This document shows, piece by piece, positions 1 to 5,840 of a stretch of 12,859 nucleotides of DNA (position 1 is the first letter of the stretch; each line of letters opens with the position of its first letter). The translations under genes were made by a program, and so were the position numbers. The DNA is from CALKMS01 sp036796755 (GTDB taxonomy: Bacteria > Actinomycetota > Aquicultoria > SKW223 > CALKMS01), in NCBI GenBank assembly GCA_036796755.1, contig DAIRCJ010000043.1, positions 1 through 12,859 of the forward strand, written 5' to 3'. The notes beneath the pieces are model-generated. The model did not search any database. It saw only the letters and a program-made list of their open reading frames with translations, and was not told the origin of the DNA.

Positions 1-420
1 TACGAGGTTTTTTTAGGAGCGGAAAATCGTTACCATTTTTACGAAATGCCTTCACTTGAAGAAGCCAAACTTTTGCTGTCCGAATTTGACGGCTCCAACC
101 TTTATTACTGGCATGATGTTGGTCATGCGGAAGTAAATGCCCGGCTGGGATTGGCAAGAAGCCAGGATTATTTAAAGGAGTTTAAAAACCGGCTGGCTGG
201 TTTTCATCTCCACGATGTTCGGGGCCTGGAAGACCATTTTGCTCCCTTTTCCGGGGAGGTAAACTGGTCGGAGATGGCTTCTTATTTTTCACCCGAAACC
301 TTAATGGTAATCGAAGCTCATTCCAAGGCTTCTCTAAAGGAACTTGAAAGGGCAATAGATTTACTGAAACTACTTTTTCAAGAAAGAGAGGTAGAAAATG
401 CTGATAGGAGCAATGAATGA
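1..420 (+). CDS. Sugar phosphate isomerase/epimerase-like TIM-barrel protein (5' end outside window)
   Basis: This is the C-terminal half of a xylose-isomerase-like (AP-endonuclease 2 fold) TIM-barrel protein. The frame is open from base 1, so the ATG at 46 is internal and the true start lies to the left. Metal-site residues typical of the fold are visible, counted from the first in-window codon: E8 in GAENR, D39 and H42 in HDVGHAEV, H69 and H71 in GFHLHD, H79, and E105 in VIEAH near the end. These proteins usually bind a divalent metal and isomerise, epimerise or cleave sugars or hydroxy acids; the substrate here cannot be read from sequence. The end overlaps the next gene, a similar protein, by 23 bases, so the two are probably co-translated. 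Fold confidence is high; reaction is unknown. Confidence 0.8.
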   Translation, partial: YEVFLGAENRYHFYEMPSLEEAKLLLSEFDGSNLYYWHDVGHAEVNARLGLARSQDYLKEFKNRLAGFHLHDVRGLEDHFAPFSGEVNWSEMASYFSPETLMVIEAHSKASLKELERAIDLLKLLFQEREVENADRSNE

Positions 421-1177
421 CCCACGCCTTGATGTTTTTAAAGAAATAAACTGGATTGCGGAAAGCGGTTTCGATTTTATAGATTTAACCGTCGAGCCGC
501 CAGCCGCTTACTATAGTCAACTGGCTGCTTCAAAGGTGAGAGAAGTTATTGAAAAGTCTGGTCTGGAGGTGGTTGGTCACACCTTTTTTGGCTTGCCAGT
601 TGGTTCTTCAGTGGAAGGCATCCGTCGAGCCGCTTGCCAGGAGCTGAGCCGTTCTTTCGAGTTTCTGGCGGAAGTGGGAGCCAAGGTGGTCAATGTTCAT
701 CTTGACGGGGGAACCCAGCTAATTTCGGAGAAAAAGATTATTGAGCAAAATTTAGCCAGTTTAGAAGAGTTGCTGAAGAAGGCAAGTGAACTAGGATTAA
801 AATTAATGGTTGAGCATTATCGGGGTCCTTTTGCCCGCGCCGAGCCTCTGACCAAGCTTTTTTCTTCCCTGCCCGAGCTTGGGTTTCACCTTGATGTCGG
901 GCATGCCAATCTTTTTACTTCAAACAACCGAACTGCTATTTTTCTGGACAAGTTTTCCGACCGCCTGTTTCATGTTCATTTTTCCGATAACTTAGGGGGA
1001 ACCCAGGATCTCCATTTGCCTATTGGGGCGGGTAATATTCGCTGGAAAGAGATTATTAAAGCTTTAAAAAAAATTGGTTACGAAGGAACTATAACTCTGG
1101 AGGTCTTTTCGGAATACCGGGATTATTTACTGAAAAGTAAAGAGATTGTGGAAAAACTCTGGCAGGAAACAAGATAA
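398..1177 (+). CDS. Sugar phosphate isomerase/epimerase family TIM-barrel protein
   Basis: A complete 259-residue cytoplasmic protein of the xylose-isomerase-like TIM-barrel family, close to the usual length. Likely metal or catalytic residues are E139 (MVEHYRG), D166 and H169 (HLDVGHAN), H192 and H194 (FHVHFSD), H206 (LHLPIGAG) and E235 (TLEVFS). The N-terminus begins directly with the first barrel strand. The ATG at 398 was chosen because GAGAGG lies 7 bases before it; an in-frame ATG at 413 is possible but has no comparable site. It overlaps the upstream gene by 23 bases, and the two share the DVGHA and histidine-rich motifs, so they look like a tandem duplication and may act as partners or on related substrates. 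Substrate not assignable; a deoxyribonuclease IV role is unlikely because the full set of Nfo motifs is not seen. Confidence 0.85.
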   Translation: MLIGAMNDPRLDVFKEINWIAESGFDFIDLTVEPPAAYYSQLAASKVREVIEKSGLEVVGHTFFGLPVGSSVEGIRRAACQELSRSFEFLAEVGAKVVNVHLDGGTQLISEKKIIEQNLASLEELLKKASELGLKLMVEHYRGPFARAEPLTKLFSSLPELGFHLDVGHANLFTSNNRTAIFLDKFSDRLFHVHFSDNLGGTQDLHLPIGAGNIRWKEIIKALKKIGYEGTITLEVFSEYRDYLLKSKEIVEKLWQETR

Positions 1178-1196
1178 GGTTTCTCTTCCAGCTCTC

Positions 1197-1241
1197 GGCT
1201 TTCATTTCTCCTTGCCCCAGAGTTAAAAAACAACGAAAGCC
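1197..1241 (+). repeat. Inverted repeat after the TIM-barrel pair, possible weak terminator
   Basis: GGCTTTCATT (1197-1206) pairs with AACGAAAGCC (1232-1241) at 9 of 10 positions around a 25-base loop. A short T run follows at 1254-1258. The long loop and the distance to the T run make it a poor classical terminator, but it lies exactly between two transcription units (142-base gap). No gene is seen in this gap. Confidence 0.25.
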
Positions 1242-1249
1242 CACCTGAC

Positions 1250-1277
1250 TTGATTTTTCCGAAATCTCTGGTAAAAT
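1250..1277 (+). promoter_or_regulatory. Sigma-70-type promoter with extended -10, for the 3D-domain gene
   Basis: TTGATT at 1250-1255, a 16-base spacer, then TAAAAT at 1272-1277 preceded by TGG, giving an extended -10 (TGGTAAAAT). Transcription would start near 1284, leaving a leader of about 35 bases that carries the AAGGAG ribosome site. The same TGGTAAAAT occurs in the ftsH promoter. Confidence 0.6.
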
Positions 1278-1304
1278 GAGGCCACGTTCCTTGACATAGG
1301 ACCG

Positions 1305-1310
1305 AAGGAG
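1305..1310 (+). promoter_or_regulatory. Ribosome binding site deciding a TTG start
   Basis: AAGGAG at 1305-1310. The first in-frame TTG, at 1311, touches it directly and cannot be used with this site. The TTG at 1320 lies 9 bases beyond and fits normal spacing, so it is the preferred start. Confidence 0.6.
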
Positions 1311-1319
1311 TTGAGGCTT

Positions 1320-2357
1320 TTGCTGAAAAGTTTTCTTCGGTCGCCAAGCTGGGAGAAAAAGCTTCTTCTGGCCGGTTTAGCTTTAGTTTTTTTGCTGACC
1401 TTAATAGGTTTTGCCTGGGCAGGCAAGGATGTAGTCTTGGTGATAGACGGTCAGCCTTATTACTTGAAAACTAAAGCAAAAACCGTTGGCGAACTGCTCG
1501 AAGAAAACAGCTTAGCCGTTGGAGAAAAAGATTTTATTAAACCAGGAATTAATGAAAGCATTGAAGATGGCTTAAAAATAACAGTAATTAAAGCAAAAAA
1601 AATAGAAATTTCGGTTGATGGAAAATCAACCGAGGTTGAAGTAGCGGCTCTTCGAGTAAGAGATGTCTTAAAAAAACTGAATATCGACTACAATCCCTCA
1701 AAGGATAAAATTTATCCTTTGCTTACTTCTTCTCTTTACCCGGGCTTAAAAATAAAAGTTGAGCATTTTATTTCTCGGATAATTAAAGTTAAAAAGTCCG
1801 TTCCTTTTAAGGTGGTAAAAATTGTAAGCTCCCGATTGCCTAGGGGAAAGAAGCTAATCAAGACTCCTGGTCAGAAAGGGTTGATTCTTCAAACTTTTGA
1901 GGTTAATTACCTGGGCGGAAAGGAAATTGGCCGAAAACTGCTTGCTTTTAAGCTGTTGAAGAAACCAGTTGACTGTCAGGTTCTGATTGGGAGTCGAAGG
2001 GAAGCTAAAACCGTATCATCAGTCCGAGCAGAAAAGAAAAGAAACTATTCGCTGGCTTCAAAAGCAGTAGTTGCTCGGGGGCGACGGGTTTTGATTATGT
2101 GGGCTACCGCCTATGTCCCCGGCCACGGCTGTGGGTATCGAACCTCTACCGGAAGAAGGGCGACTTACGGGGTGGTTGCTGTTGATCCCCGGGTAATTCC
2201 TCTTGGGACTCGCTTGTATATTCCGGGCTACGGTTATGCTGTGGCTGCCGATACTGGCGGAAGCATCAGGGGCAACCGGATCGACCTCTGTTTTAACAGC
2301 TTAAGACAGGCTCGAAATTTTGGACGCCGAAGGGTTAAAGTTTACCTTCTCAATTAA
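1320..2357 (+). CDS. YabE/Rpf-like cell-wall protein with DUF348, G5 and 3D domains
   Basis: A secreted or membrane-anchored protein of 345 residues, probably a peptidoglycan-cleaving enzyme. Order from the TTG at 1320: a basic start and hydrophobic signal/anchor (about residues 15-33) ending in AWAG; two DUF348 ubiquitin-like segments (about 36-76 and 92-135); a G5 domain (about 153-225); a basic linker; and a C-terminal 3D domain (about 262-343). The three aspartates that name the 3D domain are present: D289 (VDPRVIPLG), D311 (ADTGG) and D322 (RIDLCF). 3D domains share the fold of the lytic transglycosylase MltA. The architecture matches Bacillus YabE, also found next to ksgA, and resembles actinobacterial RpfB with 3D in place of the Rpf lysozyme domain. 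The alternative TTG at 1311 abuts the ribosome site and is less likely. Activity on the cell wall is inferred from the family. Confidence 0.87.
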   Translation: MLKSFLRSPSWEKKLLLAGLALVFLLTLIGFAWAGKDVVLVIDGQPYYLKTKAKTVGELLEENSLAVGEKDFIKPGINESIEDGLKITVIKAKKIEISVDGKSTEVEVAALRVRDVLKKLNIDYNPSKDKIYPLLTSSLYPGLKIKVEHFISRIIKVKKSVPFKVVKIVSSRLPRGKKLIKTPGQKGLILQTFEVNYLGGKEIGRKLLAFKLLKKPVDCQVLIGSRREAKTVSSVRAEKKRNYSLASKAVVARGRRVLIMWATAYVPGHGCGYRTSTGRRATYGVVAVDPRVIPLGTRLYIPGYGYAVAADTGGSIRGNRIDLCFNSLRQARNFGRRRVKVYLLN

Positions 2358-2373
2358 AGTCTTTCCAGCTAAG

Positions 2374-3192
2374 TTGGAGCAATCTCATTCAGTTAAGCCA
2401 AAAAAGTGGTTAGGCCAGCATTTTCTGGTAGATAAAAATGCCCTGGCTTTTATTGTTAGGCAGGCTAACCTGAAAAAAGAGGATATAGTTTTAGAAATAG
2501 GCCCGGGCAAAGGGGTTTTAACCAGGGAGCTGGCCAAGCAGGCGGATAGAGTCTACGCTCTGGAAATTGACCCCAATCTGGTGAAGCTTTTAAAAGAGGA
2601 GTTCCAGGGTAAACCGGGTGTGAAGATTTTCCTGGCCGATGCTTTAAAAACCAATCTTTACCAGCTTTTTTCCGACGAGACCTTTCCGGGCAAGCTGGTT
2701 TCCAACTTGCCTTATAACCTGGCTTCCACTTTGATTCTTGATTTCCTAGAAAAATACCCGGAAATAAAGACTTATCTGGTAATGATCCAAAAGGAGGTTG
2801 CTTTAAGAATAACTGCTTCGCCAGGGCTTAAGGATTACGGCGCTTATACTTTAAAGATTGGCTTTTTTTCAGAGGTTGAGTTATTAAGAACTTTTCCTCG
2901 GGAGATTTTCCAGCCTCCTCCCCGGGTAGACTCAGCTCTGGTTAGAATCAAGCGCAAAGCTCAATTGCCTCAAGTGGATTACGAGCGGTTCAAAAAATTA
3001 GTTGAAGCCTCGTTCAGTCACCGAAGGAAGAAGCTGGTAAAAAATTTAGCGAGCAATTTGGGAATTCCCCGGGGCTCACTATTCAAAGTCTTAAGTACTT
3101 TTCCTTTAGATACGGAAAGCCGACCTGAAAATCTTTCTTTCTCTGATTATCTAAGTTTAGCTATTAGATTCCAAAAAGAGGGTTGGCTTTAA
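2374..3192 (+). CDS. ksgA: 16S rRNA (adenine1518-N6/adenine1519-N6)-dimethyltransferase
   Basis: This enzyme dimethylates two adjacent adenines in the 3'-terminal helix of 16S rRNA using S-adenosylmethionine, a late checkpoint in small-subunit assembly. Counting from the TTG at 2374 (272 residues, close to E. coli KsgA), the family start KKWLGQHFLVD is followed by the SAM glycine loop EIGPGKG (about 41-47), the acidic EID (64-66), the catalytic NLPY (111-114), FQPPPRVDSALV (about 179-190) and the basic FSHRRKKL (214-221). An upstream in-frame TTG at 2320 would add 18 residues inside the preceding gene and is not needed for the fold; neither start has a strong ribosome site, so the start is uncertain. 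It follows the 3D-domain gene with a 16-base gap, a pairing known as yabE-ksgA and rpfB-ksgA, but the ribonuclease M5 gene found between them in Bacillus is absent. Confidence 0.95.
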   Translation: MEQSHSVKPKKWLGQHFLVDKNALAFIVRQANLKKEDIVLEIGPGKGVLTRELAKQADRVYALEIDPNLVKLLKEEFQGKPGVKIFLADALKTNLYQLFSDETFPGKLVSNLPYNLASTLILDFLEKYPEIKTYLVMIQKEVALRITASPGLKDYGAYTLKIGFFSEVELLRTFPREIFQPPPRVDSALVRIKRKAQLPQVDYERFKKLVEASFSHRRKKLVKNLASNLGIPRGSLFKVLSTFPLDTESRPENLSFSDYLSLAIRFQKEGWL

Positions 3193-3211
3193 GCTTATTT
3201 TTTAATAAATT
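3183..3211 (+). promoter_or_regulatory. Possible promoter for psd
   Basis: TTGGCT at 3183-3188, a 17-base spacer, then TAAATT at 3206-3211, in the AT-rich junction after ksgA. Transcription would start near 3218, after the ATG at 3215 but before the TTG at 3254. The match is modest and AT-rich DNA gives such matches by chance. Confidence 0.3.
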
Positions 3212-3240
3212 TTAATGTCAGGAGAAAAAAACAATACTGA

Positions 3241-3246
3241 AAGGAG
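3241..3246 (+). promoter_or_regulatory. Ribosome binding site supporting a TTG start for psd
   Basis: AAGGAG at 3241-3246 lies 7 bases before an in-frame TTG at 3254. The upstream ATG at 3215 has only A/T-rich sequence before it and no ribosome site. Confidence 0.5.
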
Positions 3247-3253
3247 AAGTTTT

Positions 3254-3946
3254 TTGCTCGGCTGGATATTTTTATTTTTCGTCCTGGCTTTAATTCTTTC
3301 CTACATCTATCTAAGGAAGGTCTGGTTTTACCGCGATCCAGCAAGGGAACCAGAAGAATCAGGCCGGGTAGTGGTGGCTCCTTGCGATGGGAAAGTGGTT
3401 TATTTGCGGAAAGTCAAGAAAGGGGAGGTTGTTTCGGAAAAGAAAGGTGAGAAAATAAAGTTAGAAGAAATTACCAAATCAGATTTCGGCAGGGAGGAAA
3501 GCGGTTGGTTAATCGGGATTTATATGTCTCCCCTGGATGTTCATTACAACTACGCGCCTATTGAAGGTCGGGTGGAAAAAGTTGTTTACTACCCGGCTAA
3601 AACTAACCTTCCAATGGTTGATTTGTGGGAGTATTTAAACCTCACTTACCTTCGTCGGGCGGTTAATCTTTTCTCTAATCGGTTCCACCTGGAAAATGAA
3701 CGAAACACAATTTACATTAGCAAGGGAGAAGAGATAAAGGTGGCAGCGGTGGAGATTGCCGACAAATTTGTGAGCAAGATAAGTTGTTTTGTTAAAGAAG
3801 GAGACCGTTTGAGGCTTGGTCAGAAGATTTCTTTTATTGACCGCGGCTCCCAGGTTGACCTGGTGATCTTCAAAGAAGAGATCAACTGGCGCGTGAAGTT
3901 TGGCGACCAGGTTTACGGGGGCAAAACCGTTTTAGCCGATTATTAA
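3254..3946 (+). CDS. psd: Phosphatidylserine decarboxylase family protein
   Basis: A short, pyruvoyl-dependent decarboxylase that would convert phosphatidylserine, or a related serine phospholipid, to the ethanolamine form at the cytoplasmic membrane. From the TTG at 3254 it has 230 residues: one membrane segment at about 2-20, then the family signature FYRDPAR and APCDGKVV (D45), SPLDVHYNYAP (H97), and near the C-terminus DRGSQVDL. The Gly198-Ser199 bond is the expected self-cleavage site where serine becomes the pyruvoyl group; D45, H97 and S199 make up the known Asp-His-Ser triad. The GSxVDL form resembles the short Psd/archaetidylserine type rather than the E. coli LGST type. The residue before GS is Arg where Phe is common. 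Starting at ATG 3215 would add 13 residues without a ribosome site. No phosphatidylserine synthase gene is visible here. Confidence 0.85.
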   Translation: MLGWIFLFFVLALILSYIYLRKVWFYRDPAREPEESGRVVVAPCDGKVVYLRKVKKGEVVSEKKGEKIKLEEITKSDFGREESGWLIGIYMSPLDVHYNYAPIEGRVEKVVYYPAKTNLPMVDLWEYLNLTYLRRAVNLFSNRFHLENERNTIYISKGEEIKVAAVEIADKFVSKISCFVKEGDRLRLGQKISFIDRGSQVDLVIFKEEINWRVKFGDQVYGGKTVLADY

Positions 3947-4008
3947 AGCTGATTTTTAAATTTTTTTTCTTGCAAACCTTCGGCTTTTAAGATAATCTTT
4001 AACTTCGT

Positions 4009-4015
4009 AAGGAGG
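4009..4015 (+). promoter_or_regulatory. Strong ribosome binding site for the TPR gene
   Basis: AAGGAGG lies 6 bases before the GTG at 4022, the best ribosome site in the window, and fixes that non-ATG start. Upstream, TTGCAA (3970-3975) and GATAAT (3991-3996) are only 15 bases apart, a weak promoter candidate. Confidence 0.65.
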
Positions 4016-4021
4016 CTATCT

Positions 4022-4678
4022 GTGGTTGAGCGAGCCAGAAGGCGTTCAACAAGGGATATTTCCCGCTACCTGGTTTATGCTATAGCGGTGCTTATTGTTT
4101 TAATTCTTGCTTTTCTGGGCTTTTTAATCAGGTTTATTTTCTTCTCTAAGCCTGTTCCCCAGACTGTTGATGAGAGAGATTTTTATTACTATAAGGAAAT
4201 GCTTAAAGCCCATCCTAAGGAAATGAGCTACTATTCTCGCTTTATCGAGGCAGCTCTGGCGGTTAATCGCCTGGAGGAAGCCGAAAAAGCAATTAAAAAA
4301 GGGATGAAACTAAAGCCTAAGTATCCTTTTTTGCGCTACTACTTAGCCCAGATTTACTATCGTCAAGGCAAGAAATCGGAATGCGAAAAATACCTTTTGG
4401 AAGAAGCTAAGATAAGTTCTAACCCCTTTGCCTATTATGACTTAGCTCGCTTGGCTAAGGAGAAGGGCGACCGAAAAAAATGCATTGAATACCTGAAAAA
4501 AGCTCTGAAGGAAAACTATTACTGGGCTGACGCTCATCTTTTTCTAGCTCAAGTTTATGAAGAAGAGGGCAATAAAAAGGAGGCAATCAAGGAGTATCAA
4601 GAGGTACTCAAGTTCATTCCTGACGACCCAAACGCCTTAGAAGGTTTGAAAAGATTGGGGGCAAAAACCGATGAGTGA
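4022..4678 (+). CDS. Membrane-anchored tetratricopeptide repeat protein
   Basis: A 218-residue protein with a very basic N-terminus, one hydrophobic segment (about 17-41) and a helical C-terminal part made of about four TPR units (approximately 69-100, 103-133, 136-167 and 170-203). Repeat hallmarks such as LEEAEKAIKKGMKLKP, YYLAQIYYRQGK and FLAQVYEEEGNKKEAIKEY are clear. The positive N-terminus suggests it stays inside, with the TPR domain outside the membrane. TPRs bind protein partners and give no enzyme activity. It overlaps the NHL gene by 8 bases (ATGAGTGA), a sign of coupled translation, so its partner may be the NHL protein. Exact function is unknown; an envelope assembly or scaffold role is inferred. 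Confidence 0.85.
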   Translation: MVERARRRSTRDISRYLVYAIAVLIVLILAFLGFLIRFIFFSKPVPQTVDERDFYYYKEMLKAHPKEMSYYSRFIEAALAVNRLEEAEKAIKKGMKLKPKYPFLRYYLAQIYYRQGKKSECEKYLLEEAKISSNPFAYYDLARLAKEKGDRKKCIEYLKKALKENYYWADAHLFLAQVYEEEGNKKEAIKEYQEVLKFIPDDPNALEGLKRLGAKTDE

Positions 4679-5840
4679 AACCCAAAAAAGTAGAAGAACT
4701 TACATTTTAACCATCATTTTGATTTTCCTTTTTCTCCTCTTAGCTGCTCTTGTTTATTACTATCTTTCACTTGTCAGACCTCGGGCGGAAAAAGCCAGAG
4801 TGGAAGGTTTAACTCACTACTTGAGTATTTATGGTTTTGGACCCTCGCCAGGGGAAATGCTTGAGCACCCTACCGATGTGGCCGTGGGAAGAAATGGCAA
4901 CCTTTACATCACCGATACCGGGCATGCTCGGGTGGTGGTTTTTACTCCCTCGGGGAGATTTTTGTTTGCCTTTGGGAAGCCGAGCAAATACCCTAAAGAT
5001 TTTCCTGGAAGTTTTCGTTCCCCTCTGGGGATTGCTATTGATAAAGAAACTGGCGAGGTGTTTATTGCTGACAAATCGCGCCAGCGGGTGGTGGTTTATG
5101 ATGAAAACGGTGTTTTCAAGCGGGAGTTTGCCGTTCCGATGCCTCTGGATGTGGCTATTTACGATAAAAGTCTTTATGTAAGCTCTTTCGGTTCAATTTT
5201 TCAATTTGACTTAAGAGGGCGCTTTATTAATCGCTGGGGCAAGCTGGGCAAAGGCCGGGGTGAGTTCCGCTTTCCCAACGGGTTGGTAGCGGAAAAAGAT
5301 ATGGTTATAGTTGGTGACTCAAACAATGCCCGGGTGGTGGCTCTGGATAAAAAAGGTAAAGTCGTTTGGGTAAACGGGAAACCACCCGAAAAAGCTCTTG
5401 ACCCTTCAGTTACTATGGGCTGGCCCGGTGGGGTGGCATTTGATGACAATGGTTTTATTTTTGTCATTGATGCCCTCCATTTTGATATTAAGGTTTTTGA
5501 TAAAAAAGGCAAGATGCTGACAACTTTTGGTGCTGGGCACAGCGGAAGCCGAGATGGAGAGTTTTACTATCCTACGGGCATTGCTTATTTAGGCAACGAA
5601 CGCTTTGCTATTGCGGATAAATGGAATAACCGCGTCCAGATTCTGCGGCTGGATCTGGTTTCCAAGGGGGTTCCTGGCGCCAGAAAGTCTTTAGCCCAGC
5701 GTTTGTGGCAAGTTCTTGAGCCCTGGTGCCCTTATGTTTTCTTGCTCCTTTTAATCCTGGCTGTTCTGGTTAATCTTTTCCGGCAGCGTCGGAAGGAAGA
5801 CTTTTCCGAAACTCGTATCGAGGTTGAAGAAGAGATTTAA
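4671..5840 (+). CDS. NHL-repeat beta-propeller protein with two membrane segments
   Basis: A 389-residue protein with a hydrophobic anchor at about 11-33, a beta-propeller of NHL repeats spanning about 48-327, and a second hydrophobic segment at about 353-370 followed by a basic then acidic tail. Repeat cores are HPTDVAVGRNGNLYITDTG (66-84), SPLGIAIDKETGEVFIADK (117-135), PLDVAIYDKSLYV (158-170), FPNGLVAEKDMVIVGDSNN (201-219), WPGGVAFDDNGFIFVIDAL (251-269) and YPTGIAYLGNERFAIADKW (300-318): six blades. Basic residues on the inner side of both segments predict a propeller outside the cell between two anchors. NHL propellers bind proteins, peptides or sugars; no catalytic motif is evident. Its ATG lies inside the end of the TPR gene. 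Function is unknown. Confidence 0.85.
   Translation: MSETQKSRRTYILTIILIFLFLLLAALVYYYLSLVRPRAEKARVEGLTHYLSIYGFGPSPGEMLEHPTDVAVGRNGNLYITDTGHARVVVFTPSGRFLFAFGKPSKYPKDFPGSFRSPLGIAIDKETGEVFIADKSRQRVVVYDENGVFKREFAVPMPLDVAIYDKSLYVSSFGSIFQFDLRGRFINRWGKLGKGRGEFRFPNGLVAEKDMVIVGDSNNARVVALDKKGKVVWVNGKPPEKALDPSVTMGWPGGVAFDDNGFIFVIDALHFDIKVFDKKGKMLTTFGAGHSGSRDGEFYYPTGIAYLGNERFAIADKWNNRVQILRLDLVSKGVPGARKSLAQRLWQVLEPWCPYVFLLLLILAVLVNLFRQRRKEDFSETRIEVEEEI

Noticed and set aside
1291..1296. Perfect TTGACA as a -35
   Set aside because: No acceptable -10 lies 16-18 bases downstream, and it sits within the leader just before the ribosome site; the 1250-1277 promoter explains the gene better.
1123..1426. Two minus-strand open frames spanning the gap before the 3D-domain gene
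   Set aside because: They overlap coding sequence on both sides and the promoter and ribosome site on the plus strand, and contain no recognisable domain.
4831..5512. Open frames inside the NHL gene on both strands (4831-5181 plus, 5201-5512 minus)
   Set aside because: They lie wholly within a well-supported beta-propeller gene, have no ribosome site of note and no recognisable domain; they are shadows of the true frame.
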